Assembly: GCA_947652115.1 (NCBI GenBank)
Contig: OX393562.1
Span: 1,222,294 to 1,286,293, forward strand
Length of the DNA stretch: 64,000 nt
DNA from: Blastomussa wellsi
Lineage: Eukaryota; Cnidaria; Anthozoa; Scleractinia; Plerogyridae
Reading direction: 5' to 3'
A model generated the notes under the pieces. The model ran no database searches, had not been told where the DNA came from, and was given only the letters and a program-made list of their open reading frames with translations. A program made the translations under genes and the position numbers. Shown here one piece after another: positions 48,542 to 64,000 of this stretch (positions within the stretch are counted from its first letter, which is position 1; each line of letters begins with the position of its first letter).

Positions 48542-49540
48542 ATTGAAAACGAGGGTGAGTAATCTAATTGTTTTAGTAGAAACTCTAAAGGATTGCAGTC
48601 CAAAACCTACAATATTGTGTACTTTTGAGCCAAAATTCAAGAAAAACTACCGCTAAGACAGCTATGCGCGCGCGGTTGTTTTCTATCGGCGAATAGAAAA
48701 CAGTGGGAGAACCAATTAGATTCACTTTTGTCCAATAGAACACAACTGAGTTTCTACTAATGCAAAATATTATTCATATATTACAATTAAACTTGATAGC
48801 TCGTCCCAGAGGACACAAACAAAAGAAATTAATAAACATGCATTTTTATTTTCTTTATTTGTGTCCTCTAGGCCTAGCTACCAAGCTGAATTTTAATATA
48901 TCGAAAGTGGCCAGTTTTTCCCAGTTCCTGTCACTCTGGGAATCCAGCTTCCTTGCCTTCTCTTCTCTGGCCTCCTATGGGGCGTAGCCAGAATTTTTCA
49001 AGGGGGGGGGGGGGGGGGGGTTGGCGGCAGGGGGGGGGGGATCACACTGGATTTAATTATGTTGATTCTTCAGATTCAGGTGTTTTTGCCACCTGGATGC
49101 CCCAGTCATGAACCCCCCCCCCCCCCCCTCCTCTAGCTATGCCCTTGCTCCTATTCTCCCAGACTTCCTCCACATGAGAGATAATTAAAAACAATAATAA
49201 TAATCATCATCATCATAATAATAATAATAATAATATTCTAATAAACCACACAAAACTTCAACTTTGGTATTAAGTTTCAACGATGATGATAATAACTTTA
49301 TCAACGACGATGATAATGATAATGGTAATAACTTAATTATTAACGTGTGACATTTTGTTTTATCTTTTAATAGTCTGAAAGAGAAGAGGGCTTTTGAAAC
49401 ATTTATTTTCCTGTCTTCTGTGGGTACTATAAAAAACAAACAGCGCAGAAAATCTTGTAACTACAAAAAAATTAAGCTTGTACGTACCCCTTCGAGCTAT
49501 CTCCGTAAAACTTCCTGATCTTTAAATCACATTTTGCCAT
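38579..49540 (-). CDS. PRIMPOL: PrimPol, DNA-directed primase-polymerase, 18 exons
   Basis: Exons in coding order: 49488-49540, 48141-48233, 47455-47533, 46797-46888, 46640-46686, 46448-46539, 45804-45877, 45334-45407, 44794-45021, 44236-44307, 44022-44116, 43220-43302, 42633-42727, 41617-41745, 40988-41066, 40034-40116, 39617-39660, 38579-39226. All borders are GT..AG and phases agree, giving 2160 nt (719 aa). It is an archaeo-eukaryotic primase that restarts stalled forks in nucleus and mitochondria. Catalytic motifs: YFDLEF with Asp130 and Glu132, FSRH with Ser183 and His185, Asp300 before GVYTKNRN. The zinc finger is Cys449, His456, Cys476 and Cys481 (WCENIGRAH, QKCHDPVC), with the same spacing as the human protein. 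The human protein is about 560 aa; the extra length is mainly the last exon (215 residues). That exon has acidic motifs (511-527, 570-579) like RPA-binding motifs and a CERC...CSCH cluster at 664-679. Confidence 0.93.
39820..39880 (+). repeat. Solitary diverged copy of the 15-kb minisatellite unit
   Basis: GCTAGGGGCATTGTTC and the following TGTTTATTCTGTTTTTCTC match the middle of the 76-bp unit in the same order and orientation. It lies in a PRIMPOL intron (between 39660 and 40034), about 24 kb from the array. Confidence 0.6.
40543..40781. repeat. Fold-back element copy 3 with 14-bp target duplication (one mismatch)
   Basis: Arms of about 80 bp (about 40546-40624 and 40634-40712) differ at a few positions. 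The right side continues to the CCCCCTCTA end as in copy 2. TTCGATTGGTACTG (40529-40542) and TTCGATTGGGACTG (40782-40795) flank it. The element lies in the PRIMPOL intron between exons 40034-40116 and 40988-41066. The decayed duplication and arms suggest it is older than copy 2. Confidence 0.9.
41851..42069. repeat. Small inverted-repeat element in PRIMPOL intron
   Basis: The left end GGGGGTACCAACCCT and the right end AGCGTTGGCACCCCT are imperfect inverted repeats. The interior has tandem CGTCCCAAAAATTT-like pieces. It abuts the SINE-like copy at 42.07 kb. It is probably a MITE. Confidence 0.45.
42068..42245 (+). repeat. SINE-like copy in PRIMPOL intron
   Basis: Contains CACCCAGGTGAATAAATG, GTGATGGACTAGCATC and GGAGTAGAAATACTCCTAG in the same order as the 59.4-kb copy. 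The tRNA head is missing. It lies antisense to PRIMPOL. Confidence 0.65.
43391..43522 (+). repeat. Dispersed repeat, copy 1 of 2
   Basis: GTCGCCATCTTTTATG, AAAAGTACCTATCAGACAAT and TTGTGTTCATCATAACAA match 61349-61474 in the same order with scattered changes. Here the copy lies in a PRIMPOL intron. The class is unknown. Confidence 0.7.
47676..47695 (+). repeat. Poly-G tract in PRIMPOL intron
   Basis: An almost uninterrupted run of G on the plus strand (poly-C in the PRIMPOL transcript). Confidence 0.8.
48479..48760. repeat. Repeat cluster with hairpin near 48498-48540 in PRIMPOL intron 1
   Basis: GAGCGAATAGTCAAC pairs with GTTGACTATCGCTC across a short GC-rich loop. CAATTAGA motifs flank it on both sides, and GTAGAAACTC (about 48575) faces GAGTTTCTAC (about 48749). 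It looks like a non-autonomous element or nested elements; the borders are uncertain. Confidence 0.45.
48978..49144. repeat. MITE-like element with poly-G and poly-C arms
   Basis: The ends GGGGCGTAGCCAGA and CCTCTAGCTATGCCC are inverted repeats. Inside the left arm are two poly-G runs (about 49002-49040); inside the right arm is a poly-C run (about 49112-49128). The whole could fold, and the G runs could form a quadruplex. It lies in PRIMPOL intron 1. Confidence 0.7.
49190..49325 (+). repeat. AAT/ATC microsatellite region
   Basis: AATAATAATAATCATCATCATC, later AATAATAAT, then dispersed GATGATAAT triplets. This is simple-sequence DNA in the first PRIMPOL intron. Confidence 0.85.
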
Positions 49541-49912
49541 TTTGTCCGTAAACACTTGACATATTCAATCTGATTCAGTGGTCGGCATTACACTTCTTTA
49601 TCCCTGGATCTAAAGGTGTTCTTTCCCTTGCATTGAAATGGCAGGAAAAAAATAAAACTTCGCTGAATGAAAAATCCGCCATTTTTTCAATGTTTCGCGC
49701 GCAGCTGGGCTCGTCAGGGATTGTGGATAATATCACCATATTTGGATTCCAATGCGATTGCTAGGACTTGTGGGGGAAGATCAAAAGCGCGTGTCCTTTT
49801 TGCATTTCTTTTGCCGGCGAAATCTATGGCGGAAATTTTATGGTCGTAGAACTTCGCAGAACAGCTTTTGCGAACGTTTTACAGGGTGATTTTCATTTAA
49901 TATCATAGCAAG
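49541..49912. promoter_or_regulatory. Divergent promoter shared by PRIMPOL and DHX15
   Basis: The two ATG codons point away from each other 372 bases apart, so both leaders and promoters must lie here or overlap the first exons. No TATA box is clear. An E2F-type TTTCGCGC is at 49693-49700. YY1-type cores are at 49677-49686 (CCGCCATTTT) and 49826-49836 (ATGGCGGAAAT). The E2F-like site would suit the replication role of PrimPol; its use is inferred. A seven-codon upstream frame starts at 49826 (ATG GCG...TAG), ahead of the DHX15 start. Confidence 0.7.
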
Positions 49913-59713
<9,801 letters not shown>

Positions 59714-59829
59714 GAATCCTACATCTACAAAGCTCTGGCTTGCTACAACTGGGACGAGGAAAGAAATAGACTTTGAACTCATTGTCAACATAATATTCCC
59801 CAGCAGTCTACACCTGTTTGCTTTTGGGG

Positions 59830-59835
59830 AATAAA
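59830..59835 (+). terminator. Polyadenylation signal AATAAA of DHX15
   Basis: A canonical AATAAA about 117 bases past the TAG stop, predicting a short 3' UTR. No competing signal lies closer. Confidence 0.65.
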
Positions 59836-60342
59836 GACAGTGAATTACTCAAACATCATATACTGCAGAAAACATTTTATTTGTTAGTAATGTTTTCCCT
59901 CAACTAGAATTTGATTGCTTCTTTGGATATCACTTCACAAGGTCTTAGAGATTATTCACACATGTTCATGTAGCACCCTAACAGGTGTATTAGCTTGAAG
60001 CAGGCCACCATTTAGCTCTGCATGTAGTTGTTTTATTGTACTAGTAACGTGTATCTGTAAATAGTGTCAACTGCATATCACAGGTTCTTTATAAATAGGT
60101 CACTGTTGTTTCTCATGTTTGTCCCTTTTCCTGTTCCCTCCCTCTCTCTTTGTGTTAACTGCAGTGCAACCCTGATGGGAAGAAAAGGTTAGATTGCCAT
60201 ATAAACCCATATTCAATATTGTACACCAAGTCGTTTATTTCATGTTTATCCCTTGCACATGAATGAAGGGCGAAAAGTGCGTCACAAGTGGCCATATTGG
60301 ATCACTGAAACAACACGATGTTTGCATAGATGGTCATAAATA

Positions 60343-60430
60343 TAGCCTGTTCCAAGCGTTCATTTAGTGGGGAACGGCAGCTATTTTCCTTCACACCGTA
60401 TCCCACTAACCAAATGCTTGGAACAGGCTA
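60343..60430. repeat. Palindromic mini-element, TAGCCTGTTCC ends
   Basis: TAGCCTGTTCCAAGC and GCTTGGAACAGGCTA are exact inverted ends. The arms continue as ATTTAGTGGG and CCCACTAACC. It is flanked by TA. Confidence 0.7.
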
Positions 60431-60432
60431 TA

Positions 60433-60629
60433 CAGCCTGTTCAGCTGGCAGTATTTTGGTAGCATTTGTGATCGAAACAAGCCACGAAAATGAAAACCGG
60501 AAAGGTATCCCTCAGATCCCTCTCTGTTTCACCACCCATTTTCCGGTTTCCATTTTTGCGGCTTTTGCGGCTTTCACTGCTTGTTTCAATCACGTGCTCT
60601 ACCAAAATAAACCACCAGCTGTGCAGGCT
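60433..60629. repeat. MITE with about 50-bp inverted arms
   Basis: CAGCCTGTTCAGCTGG...TTTTGGTAG...GATCGAAACAAG mirrors CTTGTTTCAATCAC...CTACCAAAATAAACC...CCAGCTGTGCAGGCT. It starts two bases after the previous element. Confidence 0.65.
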
Positions 60630-60948
60630 AGCACAAATATGGCCACCGTTTCTTTGTTTTGGAACACCAATATGGCTGATGGGAAGAAAGACTTGGGAAA
60701 GTGAACGAAAAAAGGAAGTAAGGGGGCGGAAATCTTGCTTACAAAAGTACTTTCAATTGTCTCTGTGTAACGTGCAAGATTTAAGTTGATGTGAGTTATT
60801 TACTCGTAATATTAGGGTTGCATTACAGATCCATAAATTGAGTATCAAACAACTTGTTGATTAATGTTTCACTTTGTTGTCAGAGGATGTGAAATAAAAT
60901 TTGCTGAAGTCAGACGTTTCACGTTACGCTGCTATTGACCAGTTGCAA

Positions 60949-61116
60949 AGACCAATTCAGAGATACTGAAATTCTAACATGGTGCCAAGGCTTGGGTAAA
61001 TAAAACGAAAGGAAATTTGTTTATTCATCCCATAGTTATGTTCACCCCTAAGCCTCTTGTTTTATTCCTCCAAGCCTTGGCAACATGTTAGAATTTTAAT
61101 ATATCGGAATTGGTCT
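60949..61116. repeat. MITE with about 47-bp inverted arms
   Basis: AGACCAATTC...AAATTCTAACATG...CCAAGGCTTGG pairs with CCAAGCCTTGG...CATGTTAGAATTT...GAATTGGTCT. A spacer of about 65 bp separates the arms. Confidence 0.75.
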
Positions 61117-61348
61117 ATTATTTAATGAACACTTTTGACCGAACTTTTTTTCTTTTGCTTTCTCGCGTCCTGCTTCACCACCCTGTTTATAAATCCAATT
61201 TGAACAGAAAATGTGCAAAAATAATTGATTCCAGACTATAGGGGCTTGGCCCCGCTTCAGTGAAATCCACTGTTCCATTTACTTATGTAGTTCTTTGTGC
61301 GCCAAACGCGGTAAGAACGTTTTTTTAAGACCCACGCCGGACCAGTAC

Positions 61349-61474
61349 GCATTGCTCGCGTCAACTACGGTCGCCATCTTTTATGAGTCGAAAAGTACCT
61401 ATCAGACAATGGCGCCTCGATCCTGTGTTCATCATAACAAACTTGCGCAGTGCATATTGGTCCGTCGTGGGTCT
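61349..61474 (+). repeat. Dispersed repeat, copy 2 of 2
   Basis: Matches 43391-43522 (see that entry) with substitutions and a small deletion. Found here in intergenic DNA. Confidence 0.7.
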
Positions 61475-61825
61475 TTTTAATCATGGCTTTCGACAACCCC
61501 CTCCCCCCCCCCCCCCCCCAATGATAGTTCACAGCTCTCTAGAACCTCTAATTTCATTGGATCTTAATAGCACGCCGCTCTGTTGCTTGTTTATCACTTT
61601 TTCAGCCAATACTGTGGGACCTTGTAAAGAGCTGCAAACCGCCCCCTTTCTATTATGCCCTATCAATCTCGTCCCCAGAGCCCGCTTTTCTTAGCACCAA
61701 GAACGCGGACTGCCAAGTCCCGATTCCGACTGTCCCCCTCCCCCGCTAGTTCGAATCCTGCTCGCACGAAAATGAAATCGGAGAAAGGAATTGGCGGAGT
61801 GCAGTCTCCCCTATTCTCGTCCCCA

Positions 61826-62096
61826 GAGCCACTTGTCCCTCTTAGCCGGCTGGGCCTGTGCACGAGGAACAAGTGGTTCTTGGGACACATGATTTGATTG
61901 GCTGAAATCTAACAAAAGGAGTCCAATCACATCTACCGTTTTAAACCTGCTTACGGCAAAGGGATTTTAAAACGGCTGATGTGATTGGACTCCCTTTGTT
62001 TAATTTTAGCGAATCAAATCATGTGTCCACAGAGCCACTTGTTCCTTGTGCACAGGCCCAGCCGGCTAAGAGGGACAAGTGGCTCTCGGGCTAAAC
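61826..62096. repeat. Large fold-back element, arms about 120 bp
   Basis: AGAGCCACTTGTCCCTCTTA, GCCGGCTGGGCCTGTGCAC and AGTCCAATCACATC on the left reappear as complements on the right, and even the centre has ACCGTTTTAAA opposite TTTTAAAACGG. The spacer is about 20 bp. It ends about 100 bases from the likely UROS poly(A) signal. Confidence 0.8.
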
Positions 62097-62194
62097 TGCT
62101 ACGCTCGCTCAGTCATCTATATTGCCATCGTATTTTTATAGTAACGATTTCGTTTCTTATTATAAAATCTAGTAACGTTTAGTTTTGCCCCTTC

Positions 62195-62200
62195 TTTATT
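62195..62200 (-). terminator. Polyadenylation signal of UROS
   Basis: TTTATT on the plus strand is AATAAA on the minus strand, about 100 bases past the UROS stop. Confidence 0.6.
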
Positions 62201-62301
62201 GTGCTTTTCTTTATCATTTAGCACTGGCCCTGCCCAAAAGTTGTTCATCCAACATATTAACATGTTTTGCAGATTCTTGCGCTGTAGCAAGCCATGTCCT
62301 G

Positions 62302-63851
62302 CTACCTCAACTGATCGACATCCTCTGCACTGTTCATGATACATTGTACTAAAGCTTGAGAATTTGGTTGTTCAGCAACAGCTTTCACATTCCAACCTTT
62401 GTTCCTCATCGTCTCTGCTGTAGTTTTACCGATTGCGACAAGCTGTAACAATGAAACATGTAAGACCATATAAAAGGATTTCATAAAAAAAACTGCATAG
62501 CAAGGGCTGGCTATCAGCTCAAATCTCGTTCAAAGAGCCTGCGTTCCCCTAGACTGACGCGGAGACGAGCTTGGCACAACACAGCCTTTGCAATCTCTGA
62601 AATGCGAGTCACACGCTACCTTCAGTGTAGCGCACGAGCAATTTCCAGCTGCAAACTGAGGGGCAATGCCGCAAGAAAATGTCAACTCAATCCCAAATTA
62701 CGCGTTTTCAGCATGTGTAAAAACGGATAGCCGAAATTGCTTGGGTTTAGATCAAAAAAACTTACCGGTATATTTTAAACTCCAATGCCATACTGGCGTT
62801 TTATAGCGAAAGGACTCTCTGGCTAGGGAGGTTTAATGAAGTGCAACTTTTAAGGAAAGAGTACAACTTACACAGCATTACCTTGACATTACACCATTGA
62901 GGAATACCGGAAAGAATCTCTTGTGTAAAATTAACTCCAGAAGGACTGAAGAATACGGCATACGATGGAACACCCTATGATTAAAAATGACACAATTTTT
63001 CAGTGTAACCATCGAAATGCGTCAGACACGAATAATGCTGTACTTCAATTTCATCTTCAGAACTTGAACACTAAACAGCGGATTGCGAAGCATTTTGTTG
63101 ATTCGTCAAGTTACATTAACTAAAGTGAACTATCCTTCTTGCCAAAAATCCAGAATCCAGCTTGGTCATTCTCGCGTTGTATTCTGACTCGAGTGCATCT
63201 CGCTTATAAAATACGAACCATGGCACAATATGCCCACTATATTCCTATCAGCTTCTATGTATTTCACTGAGCTGGCAACAGGGGCGGATCTAGGGGGAGG
63301 GTTCAGGGGTGCGCGCCCCTCCCTGAGATGACCTGCGGCTCTCTAACGGAACGAGTATTCTGCTTACGTCATCCGTCAGCTAAGTCATTCCTTAGTGGTG
63401 CACCCCCTCCTGAGGAAAATCCTGGATCTGCCCGTGGGTAAGCTGAAAATTTACCACATTTCACTATTCAGTATGATACTTTCGACATTGCTACACAAAT
63501 CCTTCTCCGCAGCTCTGTTGGTTAAACACCCAACCGGTATCTGGGTTCGAATCCTGTCGGGGATTTTTCTTTCAGTTTTCCCACGCTCGTGAGAAACACA
63601 GGCCCTCAAGCTGCGCAAGTCCCCTCTGCGTAGCGCACAGGCCCCCAAGCTGCGCAAGCCCCCGCGGCGTAAATGACCTCGCCTATAACCTCAGTATAGA
63701 AGGTTTGATTGCAATTACTGCGCGCACAGAATGCGAACAACTGAATATACTTGAAAACAAATTACCTTCTCTTTGATAAAATCTTCCAAAGACTGTTTGA
63801 TCTTTGAATCAGCACATGTATTATACACCTGCACCCCGTCAAGGGCTATCT
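62302..63851 (-). CDS. UROS: Uroporphyrinogen-III synthase, 3' part (three exons)
   Basis: Exons in coding order: 63766-63851, 62882-62974, 62302-62442. Phases agree (2-nt carry, then 0, then 0) and the frame ends with TAG at 62302. They give about 105 residues. The enzyme closes linear hydroxymethylbilane to uroporphyrinogen III in the cytosol, the fourth step from ALA in haem synthesis. Family features: VYNT in the first exon, VFFSPSGVNF in the second and LVAIGKTTAETM followed by AEQPNSQALV in the third, which match the human VYQT, FFSPSG, AIGPTTA and AESPTPQAL regions. The N-terminal half lies beyond the window. The gene is convergent with DHX15, with about 2.5 kb between the stops. Confidence 0.92.
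63279..63436. repeat. MITE with CAGGGGCGGATC ends in UROS intron
   Basis: CAGGGGCGGATCTAGG and CCTGGATCTGCCCGTG are imperfect inverted termini of a 158-bp element. Inner GGGTGCGCGCCCC and GTGCACCCCC also pair in part. No coding capacity. Confidence 0.65.
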
Positions 63852-64000
63852 CTGTAAAATCAAAATGCTAAATAAGCAGCTGACCCAGGATCTTAAATGG
63901 CCCATTCAAACTACCTCAACAGTCAAGTGAAACATGCTTAGTTAAATCACGTTGGTAGGGTCCTGGTTTTGATCAGGCCAGAGGCCAGACATTTCGTCCA

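Larger units (their letters stand above)
59836..62194. other. Intergenic region between DHX15 and UROS, rich in inverted repeats
   Basis: No gene is supported. It contains four separate inverted-repeat elements (60343-60430, 60433-60629, 60949-61116 and 61826-62096) and one copy of a dispersed repeat (61349-61474). Poly-C occurs near 61505-61520. Confidence 0.6.

Noticed and set aside
61655..62182. Open frames across 61.6-62.2 kb
   Set aside because: They follow the arms of the fold-back element and mirror each other on the two strands.

Overview
The window is nuclear DNA of an animal, most likely an anthozoan cnidarian such as a stony coral or sea anemone. This is inferred from long AT-rich introns with GT..AG borders, metazoan genes (a SOX HMG-box factor, DHX15, PRIMPOL, UROS), single AATAAA signals and very many small inverted-repeat elements and tRNA-derived SINE pieces. 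No bacterial operon, CRISPR array or virus was seen. No species can be named from the sequence alone.

Layout. (1) 174-11582, plus strand: the 3' part of a gene for an ER protein built from at least five tandem TXNDC12-type thioredoxin-like domains, ending in KDEL; its 5' end lies outside the window. (2) 13911-14960, plus: an intronless ABHD14-type alpha/beta hydrolase with an N-terminal membrane anchor, followed directly by a 76-bp minisatellite (about 15040-15978). (3) About 16-29.8 kb: a gene-poor stretch with palindromic repeats. (4) 29820-30545, minus: a single-exon SOX gene (SoxB, SOX14/21-like) with a TATA box, bounded on its other side by about 8 kb more of gene-poor DNA. (5) 38579-49540, minus: an 18-exon PRIMPOL gene. 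(6) 49913-59713, plus: a 13-exon DHX15/Prp43 helicase gene, head to head with PRIMPOL across a 372-bp shared promoter. (7) 62302-63851, minus: the last three exons of uroporphyrinogen-III synthase (UROS), convergent with DHX15.

I rebuilt the multi-exon genes by joining short conserved reading frames at GT..AG borders and checking that phases match. The PRIMPOL model is 2160 nt (719 aa) and the DHX15 model is 2130 nt (709 aa), both without an internal stop. These genes do not form one pathway: they are an ER oxidoreductase-like protein, a hydrolase, a developmental transcription factor, a repriming primase-polymerase, a splicing/ribosome helicase and a haem-synthesis enzyme. The only pairing with likely regulatory meaning is the PRIMPOL/DHX15 divergent promoter.

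The most unusual items are: the five-domain thioredoxin-like gene, with one duplicated six-exon cassette and one domain lacking the second active-site cysteine; three related fold-back elements (25.0, 34.8 and 40.5 kb) with arms up to 92 bp and 12-14 bp target duplications, whose inner arms carry a decayed hammerhead-ribozyme-like core; and a long, cysteine-bearing C-terminal tail on PRIMPOL.
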